Positions 54,290-64,000 of a DNA stretch of 64,000 bases are shown piece after piece; position 1 is the stretch's first letter, and the number at the start of each line of letters is the position of its first letter. The notes below the pieces were generated by a model. It saw only the letters and a program-made list of their open reading frames with translations. It did no database searches and was not told where the DNA came from. The translations under genes were made by a program, and so were the position numbers. This DNA is from Eurosta solidaginis. Lineage: Eukaryota; Arthropoda; Insecta; Diptera; Tephritidae. The stretch spans positions 90,874,603 through 90,938,602 of the forward strand of contig NC_090321.1 of the NCBI RefSeq assembly GCF_040869045.1, in the 5' to 3' direction.

Positions 54290-54512
54290 GGTAAAAAAAA
54301 AAAAAAAACAAAACAAAAAAAAAAAAGATAATAAGGTCACCACGGGAAGTCAACAACAAAAAGGTGCCCCAATAAGGGACCCAAAGATTTGAAATTCTAT
54401 AGCACAGACGACGCCAAAAAGGCGTCAATTTCAAGATCAAAGATCTTTTCTATAACAAACCACATAAGCGATTAAAGAGGCAACATAAAATATTGCAAAA
54501 AACAAAAGAAAA
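54290..54512 (+). other. Spacer after pol in the errantivirus-like element
   Basis: A-rich non-coding sequence between the pol stop and minisatellite element copy C. It resumes at 58505. Confidence 0.6.
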
Positions 54513-57500
54513 CAAGTAAGGAAGGCTAAGTTCGGGTGTAACCGAACATAACATACTCAGTTGAGAGCTATGGAGACAAAATAAGGAAAATCAATTTGGG
54601 GTAACCCTGGAATGTGGTTGTATAACATGTGTATCAAATGAAAGGTATTAAAGAGTATTTTAAGAGAGAGTAGGCCATAGTTCTATGGATGAACGCCATT
54701 TAGGGATATCGCCATAAAGGTGGACCAGGGCTGACTCTAGAATTTGTTTGTACGATATGGGTATCAAATGAAAGGTGTTACTGAGCATTTTAAGAGGGAG
54801 TGGGCCTTAGGTCCATCGGTGGACGCCTTTTCGAGATGTCCCCATTAAAGTGGACCAGGGGTGATTCTAGAATGTGTTTGTACGATATGGGAATCAAATG
54901 AAAGGTGTTACTGAGCATTTTAAGAGGGAGTGGGCATTAGGTCTATAGGTGGACGCCTTTTCGAGATATCGCCATTAGGGTTGGCCAGGGGTGACTCTAG
55001 AATGTTTGTACGGTATGTGTATCAAACGAAAGGTGTTACTGAGCATTTTAAGAGGGAGTGGGCATGAGGTCTATAGGTGGACGCCTTTTCGAGATATCGT
55101 CATTAGGGTGGGCCAGGGGTGACTCTAGAATGTGTTTGTACGATATGTGCATCAAACGAAAGGTGTTACTGAGCATTTTAAGAGGGAGTGGGCATTAGGT
55201 CTATAGGTGGACGCCCTTTCGAGATATCGCCATTAGGGTGGGCCAGGGGTGACTCTAGAATGTTTGTACGATATGGGTATCAAACGAAAGGTGTTACTGA
55301 GAATTTTAAGAGGGAGTGGGCATTAGGTCTATAGGTGGACGCCTTTTCGAGATATCGCCATTAGGGTGGGCCAGGGGGACTCTAGAATGTGTTTGTACGA
55401 TATGGGTATCAAATGAAAGGTGGTAAGGAGTATTTTAAAAGGGAGTAATCCTTAGTTCTATAAGTGGACGCCTTTTCGAGATATCGCCATAAAGGTGGAC
55501 CAAGGGTGACTCTAGAATGTTTGTACGATATGGGTATCAAACGAAAGGTGTTACTGAGCATTTTAAGAGCGAGTGGGCATTAGGTCTATAGGTGGACGCC
55601 TTTTCGAGATATCGCCATTAGGGTGGGCCAGGGTGACTCTAGAATGTGTTTGTACGATATGGGTATCAAATGAAAGGTGGTAATGAGTATTTTAAAAGGG
55701 AGTAATCCTTAGTTCTATAGGTGGACGCCTTTTCGAGATATCGCCATAAAGGTGGACCAAGGGTGACTCTAGCATGTTTGTACGGTATGGGTATCAAACG
55801 AAAGGTGTTACTGAGCATTTTAAGAGGGAGTGGGCATTAGGTCTATAGGTGGACGCCTTTTCGAGATATCGCCATTAGGGTGGGCCAGGGTGACTCTAGA
55901 ATGTTTGTACGATATGGGTATCAAACGAATGGTGTTACTGAGCATTTTAAGAGGGAGTGGACATTAGGTCTATAGGTGGACGCCTTTTCGAGATATCGCC
56001 ATTAGGGTGGGCCAGGGTGACTCTAGAATGTGTTTGTACGATATGGGTATCAAATGAAAGGTGGTAATGAGTATTTTAAAAGAGAGTAATCCTTAGTTCT
56101 ATAGGTGGACGCCTTTTCGAGATATCGCCATTAGGGTGGGCCAGGTGTGACTCTAGAATGTTTGTACGATATGGGTATCAAACGAAAGGTGTTACTGAGC
56201 ATTTTAAGAGGGAGTGGGCATTAGGTCTATAGGTGGACGCCTTTTCGAGATATCGCCATTAGGGTGGGACAGGGGTGACTCTAGAATGTTTGTACGATAT
56301 GGGTATCAAACGAAAGGCGTTACTGAGCATTTTAAGAGGGAGTGGACATTAGGTCTATAGGTGGACGCCTTTTCGAGATATCGCCATTAGGGTGGGCCAG
56401 GGGTGACTCTAGAATGTTTGTACGATATGGGTATCAAACGAATGGTGTTACTGAGCATTTTAAGAGGGAGTGGACATTAGGTCTATAGGTGGACGCCTTT
56501 TCGAGATATCGCCATTAGGGTGGGCCAGGGTGACTCTAGAATGTATTTGTACGATATGGGTATCAAATGAAAGGTGGTAATGAGTATTTTAAAAGGGAGT
56601 AATCCTTAGTTCTATAGGTGGACGCCTTTTCGAAATATCGCCATTAGGGTGGGCCAGGTGTGACTCTAGAATGTTTGTACGATATGGGTATCAAACGAAA
56701 GGTGTTACTGAGCATTTTAAGAGGGAGTGGGCATTAGGTCTATAGGTGGACGCCTTTTTGAGATATCGCCATTAGGGTGGGCCAGGGGTGACTCTAGAAT
56801 GTTTGTACGATATGGGTATCAAACGAAAGGTGTTACTGAGCATTTTAAGAGGGAGTGGACACTAGGTCTTTAGGTGGACGCCTTTTCGAGATATCGCCAT
56901 TAGGGTGGGCCAGGGGTGACTCTAGAATGTTTGTACGATATGGGTATCAAAAGAAAGGTGTTACTGAGCATTTTAAGAGGGAGTGGGCATTAGGTCTATA
57001 CGTGGATGCCTTTTCGAGATATCGCCATTAGGGTGGGACAGGGGTGACTCTGGTATGTTTTTGTACGATATGGATATCAAATTAAAGGTATTAATGAGGG
57101 TTTTAAAAGCGAGTGGCCCTTAGATGTATATGTGAAGGCGTTCTCGCGATATCGACCAAAATGTGGACCAGGTGATCCAGAAAATCATCTGTCGGGTACT
57201 GCTAATTTATTTATATATGCAATACCACTAACAGTATTCCTGCCAAGATTCCAAGGGCTGTTGATTTCGCCTTGTAGAACTTTTTCATTTTCTTCTACTT
57301 AATATGGTAGGTGTCACACCCATTTTACAAAGTTTTTTCCAAAGTTATATTTTGCGTCAATAAACCAATCCAGTTACCATGTTTCATCCCTTTTTTCGTA
57401 TTTGGTATAGAATTATGGCATTTTTTTCATTTTTCGTAATTTTCGATATCGACAAAGTGGGCGTGGTTATGGTCAGATTTCGCCCATTTTTTATACCAAG

Positions 57501-58504
57501 AAAAAGTGAGTTCAGGTAAGTACGTGGGCTAAGCTTAGTAAAGATATATCGGATTTTGCTCAAGTTATTGTGTTAACGGCCGAGCGGAAGGACAGACGGT
57601 GTACTGTGTATAAAAACTGGGCGTGGCTTCCACCGATTTCGCCCATTTTCACAGAGAACAGTTAACGTCATAGAATCTATGCTCCTACCAAATTTCAAAA
57701 GGATTGGTAAATTTTTGTTCGACTTATGGCAATAAAAGTATTCTAGACAAACTAAATGAAAATGGGCGGAGCCACGCCCATTTTGAAATTTTCTTTTATT
57801 TTTGTATTTTGTTGCATCATATCATTACTGGAGTTGAATTTTGACTTAATTTACTTATATACAGTAAAGATATTAAATTTTTTGTTAAAATTTGAATTAA
57901 AAAAAATTTTTTTTTTAAAAAGTGGGCGTGTTCTTCATCCAATTTTGTTAATTTTTATTTAGCACATATAGAGTAATAGTAGTAACGTTCCTGCCAAATT
58001 TCATAATGATATCTTCAACGACTGCCAAATTACAGCTTGCAAAACTTTTAAATTACCTTCTTGTAAAAGTGGGCGGTGCCACGCCCATTGTCCAAAATCT
58101 TACTAATTTTCTATTCTGCGTTACAACGTCAACCCATCTACCAAGTTTCGTCGCTTTATCTGTCTTTTGTAATGAATTATCGCACTTTTTCGGTTTTTCG
58201 AAATTTTCGATATCGAAAAAGTGGGCGTGGTTATAGTCCGATATCGTTCATTTTAAATAGCGATCTGAGATAAGTGCTCAGGAACCTACATACCAAATTT
58301 CATCAAGATACCTCAAAATTTACTCAAGTTATCGTGTTAACGGACGGACGGACGGACGGACATGGCTCAATCAAATTTTTTTTCGATCCTGATTATTTTG
58401 ATATATGGAAGTCTATATCTATCTCGATTCCTTTATATATGTACAACCAACCGTTATCCAATCAAACTTAATATACTCTGCGAGCTCTGCTCAACTGAGT
58501 ATAA
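54513..58504 (+). mobile_element. Minisatellite-bearing interspersed element, copy C
   Basis: About 4.0 kb, the longest of the three full copies, inserted between pol and env. CAAGTAAGG start with GTTCGG hairpin, array of about twenty 128-bp units, full 3' tail with the GGGCGTGG motifs (about 57180-58340), (GGAC)n at about 58341-58361 and the terminal hairpin with GAGTATAAAA. In the 5' part about 14 bp present in copies A and B are missing near 54592. Orientation is the same as copies A and B. Confidence 0.82.
54606..57175 (+). repeat. 128-bp tandem array in copy C
   Basis: About twenty units. Here two unit types alternate in places: a GTGTTACTGAGCATT type and a GTGGTAATGAGTATT type (the latter near 55403, 55675, 56058, 56570), giving hints of a two- to four-unit higher-order period of roughly 256-512 bp. 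Confidence 0.92.
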
Positions 58505-58797
58505 AAAAAAAAAACCAACAAAAAAATACAAAAAAACAGAGGAAAAGATTTTTCGTTTAAAAAATTTTTAATGAAGCAATATCTGCCCACAAGAATATTA
58601 ATTACACGCTTAATAAAAGAGGCAAAATAAAAAATAAATTTTTTTCTTAAGAAGAAATCTGCCCACAACAAAAAACTAATTATGCGCTTACTAAAAAAGG
58701 CAAATTAGACAAATAGAAAAAAAGAAAAAAAAAAAAACAAAACATAAAAAACTTTAAAGAAGGGGGTAAAGAGGAAACATTTCAGTAATTCTTAGAA
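58505..58797 (+). other. Spacer of the errantivirus-like element between two insertions
   Basis: A-rich, contains an imperfect duplication of about 95 bp (ATCTGCCCACAA at about 58581 and 58664, then ATTA-C-CGCTTA and AGGCAAA). It ends with TAATTCTTAGAA (58786-58797), which is repeated at 63101-63112 on the far side of the palindromic array. Confidence 0.6.
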
Positions 58798-61700
58798 ATC
58801 ATTCAAGGTTCGAATCGAGCTTAAGGCCAGAACAATAATTTTTTTTCTAATGATAATTATTGTTATTTTTTAATTTTTCTAAATTTGAAAAATTGTATTT
58901 TGTTTTTTGGAATAGTAAGTAGAAAATTTTTCAGACAACCTGCCATAGCTGCGCAGATAGATCCATTTCGAAGGGTGCTAAGCCTTCATCATCAGTACGC
59001 TTTAGGCATGCTGCGCTAACCATTTAGCTATACAGCGGTGGTTTGTTTGACTGGCAAATTTGCTACTTCTATTCCTTTTTACCAACTATATTTATTCAGT
59101 GTTGCGCCATCTGGTGCAAATCACTGATATCATTCAAGGTTCGAATCGAGCTCAAGGCCAGAACAATAATTTTTTTTTCTAATGATAATTATTGTTATTT
59201 TTTAATTTTTCTAAATTTGAAAAATTGTATTTTGTTTTTTGGAATAGTAAGTAGAAAATTTTTCAGACAACCTGCCATAGCTGCGCAGATAGATCCATTT
59301 CGAAGGGTGCTAAGCCTTCATCATCAGTACGCTTTAGGCATGCTGCGCTAACCATTTAGCTATACAGCGGTGGTTTGTTTGACTGGTAAATTTGCTACTT
59401 CTATTCCTTTTTACCAACTATATTTATTCAGTGTTGCGCCATCTGGTGCAAATCACTGATAATGCTGGATTTTTGTTTATTGTCAATTACTTTGTTTGAC
59501 ATTCCCAAGTGCTCATGGTTTATTAACAATTGTTTTTGTTTTTATCGGCCTATTGATAAATCATTCAAGGTTCGAATCGAGCTCAAGGCCAGAACAATAA
59601 TTTTTTTTCTAATGATAATTATTGTTATTTTTTAATTTTTCTAAATTTGAAAAATTGTATTTTGTTTTTTGGAATAGTAAGTAGACAATTTTTCAGACAA
59701 CCTGCCATAGCTGCGCAGATAGATCCATTTCGAAGGGTGCTAAGCCTTTATCATCAGTACGCTTTAGGCATGCTGCGCTAACCATTTAGCTATACAGCGG
59801 TGGTTTGTTTGACTGGCAAATTTGCTACTTCTATTCCTTTTTACCAACTATATTTATTCAGTGTTGCGCCATCTGGTGCAAATCACTGATAAAGCTGGAT
59901 TTTTGTTTATTGTCAATTACTTTGTTTGACATTCCCAAGTGCTCATGGTTTATTAACAATTGTTTTTGTTTTTATCGGCCTATTGATAAATCATTCAAGG
60001 TTCGAATCGAGCTCAAGGCCAGAACAATATTTTTTTTTTCTAATGATAATTATTGTTATTTTTTAATTTTTCTAAATTTGAAAAATTGTATTTTGTTTTT
60101 TTGGAATAGTAAGTAGAAAATTTTTCAGACAACCTGCCATAGCTGCGCAGATAGATCCATTTCGAAGGGTGCTAAGCCTTCATCATCAGTACGCTTTAGG
60201 CATGCTGCGCTAACCATTTAGCTATACAGCGGTGGTTTGTTTGACTGGCAAATTTGCTACTTCTATTCCATTTTACCAACTATATTTATTCAGTGTTGCG
60301 CCATCTGGTGCAAATCACTGATAATGCTGGATTTTTGTTTATTGTCAATTACTTTGTTTGACATTCCCAAGTGCTCATGGTTTATTAACAATTGTTTTTG
60401 TTTTTATCGGCCTATTGATAAATCATTCAAGGTTCGAATCGAGCTCAAGGCCAGAACAATAATTTTTTTTCTAATGATAATTATTGTTATTTTTTAATTT
60501 TTCTAAATTTGAAAAATTGTATTTTGTTTTTTGGAATAGTAAGTAGAAAATTTTTCAGACAACCTGCCATAGCTGCGCAGATAGATCCATTTCGAAGGGT
60601 GCTAAGCCTTCATCATCAGTACGCTTTAGGCATGCTGCGCTAACCATTTAGCTATACAGCGGTGGTTTGTTTGACTGGCAAATTTGCTACTTCTATTCCT
60701 TTTTACCAACTATATTTATTCAGTGTTGCGCCATCTGGTGCAAATCACTGATAATGCTGGATTTTTGTTTATTGTCAATTACTTTGTTTGACATTCCCAA
60801 GTGCTCATGGTTTATTAACAATTGTTTTTGTTTTTATCGGCCTATTGATAAATCATTCAAGGTTCGAATCGAGCTCAAGGCCAGAACAATAATTTTTTTT
60901 CTAATGATAATTATTGTTATTTTTTAATTTTTCTAAATTTGAAAAATTGTATTTTGTTTTTTGAAATAGTAAGTAGAAAATTTTTCAGACAACCTGCCAT
61001 AGCTGCGCAGATAGATCCATTTCGAAGGGTGTTAAGCCTTCATCATCAGTACGCTTTAGGCATGCTGCGCTAACCATTTAGCTATACAGCGGTGGTTTGT
61101 TTGACTGGCAAATTTGCTAAATGGTTAGCGCAGCATGCCTAAAGCGTACTGATGATGAAGGCTTAGCACCCTTCGAAATGGATCTATCTGCGCAGCTATG
61201 GCAGGTTGTCTGAAAAATTTTCTACTTACTATTCCAAAAAACAAAATACAATTTTTCAAATTTAGAAAAATTAAAAAATAACAATAATTACCATTAGAAA
61301 AAAAATTATTGTTCTGGCCTTGAGCTCGATTCGAACCTTGAATGATTTATCAATAGGCCGATAAAAACAAAAACAATTGTTAATAAACCATGAGCACTTG
61401 GGAATGTCAAACAAAGTAATTGACAATAAACAAAAATCCAGCATTATCAGTGATTTGCACCAGATGGCGCAACACTGAATAAATATAGTTGGTAAAAAGG
61501 AATAGAAGTAGCAAATTTGCCAGTCAAGCAAACAACCGCTGTATAGCTAAATGGTTAGCGCAGCATGCCTAAAGCGTACTGATGATGAAGGCTTAGCACC
61601 CTTCGAAATGGATCTATCTGCGCAGCTATGGCAGGTTGTCTGAAAAATTTTCTACTTACTATTCCAAAAAACAAAATACAATTTTTCAAATTTAGAAAAA

Positions 61701-63100
61701 TTAAAAAATAACAATAATTATCATTAGAAAAAAAATTATTGTTCTGGCCTTGAGCTCGATTCGAACCTTGAATGATTTATCAATAGGCCGATAAAAACAA
61801 AAACAACTGTTAATAAACCATGAGCACTTGGGAATGTCAAACAAAGTAATTGACAATAAACAAAAATCCAGCATTATCAGTGATTTGCACCAGATGGCGC
61901 AACACTGAATAAATATAGTTGGTAAAAAGGAATAGAAGTAGCAAATTTGCCAGTCAAACAAACCACCGCTGTATAGCTAAATGGTTAGCGCAGCATGCCT
62001 AAAGCGTACTGATGATGAAGGCTTAGCACCCTTCGAAATGGATCTATCTGCGCAGCTATGGCAGGTTGTCTGAACAATTTTCTACTTACTATTCCAAAAA
62101 ACAAAATACAATTTTTCAAATTTAGAAAAATTAAAAAATAACAATAATTATCATTAGAAAAAAAATTATTTTTCTGGCCTTGAGCTCGATTCGAACCTTG
62201 AATGATTTATCAATAGGCCGATAAAAACAAAAACAATTGTTAATAAACCATGAGCACTTGGGAATGTCAAACAAAGTAATTGACAATAAACAAAAATCCA
62301 GCATTATCAGTGATTTGCACCAGATGGCGCAACACTGAATAAATATAGTTGGTAAAAAGGAATAGAAGTAGCAAATTTGCCAGTCAAACAAACCACCGCT
62401 GTATAGCTAAATGGTTAGCGCAGCATGCCTAAAGCGTACTGATGATGAAGGCTTAGCACCCTTCGAAATGGATCTATCTGCGCAGCTATGGCAGGTTGTC
62501 TGAAAAATTTTCTACTTACTATTCCAAAAAACAAAATACAATTTTTCAAATTTAGAAAAATTAAAAAATAACAATAATTATCATTAGAAAAAAAAATTAT
62601 TGTTCTGGCCTTGAGCTCGATTCGAACCTTGAATGATTTATCAATAGGCCGATAAAAACAAAAACAATTGTTAATAAACCATGAGCACTTGGGAATGTCA
62701 AACAAAGTAATTGACAATAAACAAAAATCCAGCATTATCAGTGATTTGCACCAGATGGCGCAACACTGAATAAATATAGTTGGTAAAAAGGAATAGAAGT
62801 AGCAAATTTGCCAGTCAAACAAACCACCGCTGTATAGCTAAATAGTTAGCGCAGCATGCCTAAAGCGTACTGATGATGAAGGCTTAGCACCCTTCGAAAT
62901 GGATCTATCTGCGCAGCTATGGCAGGTTGTCTGAAAAATTTTCTACTTACTATTCCAAAAAACAAAATACAATTTTTCAAATTTAGAAAAATTAAAAAAT
63001 AACAATAATTATCATTAGAAAAAAATTATTGTTCTGGCCTTGAGGTCGATTCGAACCTTGAATGATTTATCAATAGGCCGATAAAAACAAAAACAATTGT
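58798..63100. repeat. Palindromic array of 430-bp tRNA-like repeats
   Basis: 4.3 kb built from about ten units of one 430-bp sequence. Units start near 58798 (short, 333 bp), 59131, 59561, 59991, 60423 and 60853 in one direction. At about 61118 the direction flips, and inverted units follow with boundaries near 61549, 61979, 62409 and 62841, to 63100. The two arms are nearly identical, with only about 40 bases of asymmetric sequence at the centre (61079-61118). Each unit has a tRNA-like segment: box A TAGCTAAATGGTTAGCGCAGC (for example 61544-61564) and a box B-like CCTTCGAAAT 56 bases on, plus a second TTCGAA site. A 12-bp direct repeat TAATTCTTAGAA flanks the whole array (58786-58797, 63101-63112), as if it entered as one insertion. 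Confidence 0.9.
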
Positions 63101-63112
63101 TAATTCTTAGAA

Positions 63113-63603
63113 TTATTATCCTCTTTCCTCAGCTTCTTTACCACGAGTTTTTGTAAGGCGGCAGGATCCAAAGGTAGTAGTCTTTAACGCTACCTTTCAA
63201 ACAAAAGTAAAGAATTACAAACTACCTCCCTTTCATATCCATGCTCTCGGATCCTGTGGACCTTCCAAGTACCACGATGGGTAGCCGGGGACGGTGGTAG
63301 GATATAGGAATACATTTAAACGCAACAAAAAACACATAAATTAAATAATAAAATTCAAAAAAGCACACAAAAAATTTAATTTTTTTAACTCTTCCCTTAG
63401 TGTGGAAAGATTTTTTTATTATACAATAGAATGTTCTTTAAATAATAATAATAAAAGGAAAAAATACAAAAGAAAACAAGATTTACATTATGTAACCATT
63501 TATTATTAGTTCACCGTCCCTGGGATAAATAATAAAAGTGCCTAAAAACAAAAAATGGTCAATACTAATCTTACCAACACTAATGAGTTTTTTTCTCTCC
63601 ATA
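63113..63603 (+). other. Sequence before env
   Basis: About 490 bp without a recognisable gene. TCCTCTTTCCTCAG ending at 63132 is a good match to a splice acceptor and might be used to make an env transcript; this is a guess. Confidence 0.4.
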
Positions 63604-64000
63604 ATGGAACACAGTTTATTTTTAATATCTGGCGTGTACGGCCTCAACATCTACAATTATGGCTCCCCACTGGTAACTATTGAGCACGGGCGTGGTTGGA
63701 TCCTGAACGGACACTTCAGTTTAGTCCATGTGGTCGACCTAAACTACTTCAACACGGCTTTGGTCAAATTGATGGAGTCAACAGAGCACGATATTACAAG
63801 CAGGGCTGTGCGGACTGTGCTACAATTCCACCTAAATCAAACTAAGCTGCGTCTCGTCGAACTACAAATAAGCAAATCACGAAGGGTACGTTCCATTGAC
63901 TGGATTGGTTCAGCATGGAAGTGGATAGCTGGGTCTCCAGATGCAGCGGATTGGGACTATATTCTTCGAAGCATGAATGACGTGATAATAAACAACAATC
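63604..64000 (+). CDS. env: Envelope protein of the errantivirus-like element, partial
   Basis: Open from the ATG at 63604 to the window end (132 codons, no stop), so the C-terminal part and 3' LTR lie outside. The N terminus has a short hydrophobic stretch (residues 5-14) that may be a signal peptide. Residues 93-96, RRVR, form a furin-type cleavage site, followed by SIDWIGSAWKWIAGSPDA, which fits the fusion-peptide start of the F-like envelope proteins of insect errantiviruses. The role in such elements is membrane attachment and fusion; whether this copy is functional cannot be judged. About 9.3 kb separate its start from the end of pol, but 8.3 kb of that are later insertions. Confidence 0.8.
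   Translation, partial: MEHSLFLISGVYGLNIYNYGSPLVTIEHGRGWILNGHFSLVHVVDLNYFNTALVKLMESTEHDITSRAVRTVLQFHLNQTKLRLVELQISKSRRVRSIDWIGSAWKWIAGSPDAADWDYILRSMNDVIINNN

Noticed and set aside
58798..63100. Repeated 86- to 135-codon open frames, one per 430-bp unit, on both strands
   Set aside because: They are the same chance frame copied with each repeat unit, have no family signature, and the tRNA-like signals explain the unit better.

Overview
This window looks like transposon-packed, gene-free DNA from a higher fly (Diptera), most likely a tephritid fruit fly. No host gene was recognised. The evidence is AT-rich DNA, Jockey- and RTE-type LINE remnants, copia- and gypsy-type LTR elements with fly-type primer-binding sites, tRNA-derived SINEs of a kind I associate with tephritids, and interspersed elements that resemble the fly mini-me/DINE group. 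Species and chromosome cannot be told from the sequence.

Layout. 1-6.2 kb: a small foldback element, a decayed Jockey-like LINE with a hairpin MITE inside it, a truncated hAT-like element, and two adjacent SINEs. 6.27-24.65 kb: one copia-like retrotransposon on the minus strand (5-bp target duplication gtaac, initiator-Met-type primer site). It is split by a gypsy-type element at 7.55-20.70 kb (target duplication cgta), which itself carries two 3.2-3.5 kb minisatellite-bearing elements (copies A and B) and a MITE. 25.1-26.1 kb: an RTE-like LINE remnant with the same MITE family. 27.5-29.6 kb: a complete non-autonomous hAT-like element with an 8-bp target duplication. 29.87-38.31 kb: a CsRn1-type gypsy element (tRNA-Trp primer site, minus strand), split by a DNA transposon at 32.02-36.29 kb that contains a broken transposase-like gene and a truncated LINE. 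38.3-44.4 kb: fragments, a solo LTR, degenerate repeats and a Lep1-like element. 44.4-47.6 kb: an element with 0.8-0.9 kb inverted repeats.

48-64 kb: an errantivirus-like (env-bearing) LTR retrotransposon on the plus strand. It shows LTR end, tRNA-Lys primer site, long leader, intact gag, pol broken by one frameshift, and the first 132 codons of an open env running off the window. Two insertions lie between pol and env: minisatellite element copy C (54.5-58.5 kb), and a 4.3 kb palindromic array of about ten 430-bp tRNA-like units, five to six in one direction and five in the other.

The nesting gives a relative history: copia is older than gypsy element 1, which is older than copies A, B and the MITE; the CsRn1 element is older than the DNA transposon inside it. 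All pol genes are broken. The intact pieces are gag and the visible part of env of the errantivirus-like element. The most unusual structures are the palindromic tRNA-like array, the mobile 128-bp minisatellite shared by two element families, and the interleaved double foldback in the copia LTR.
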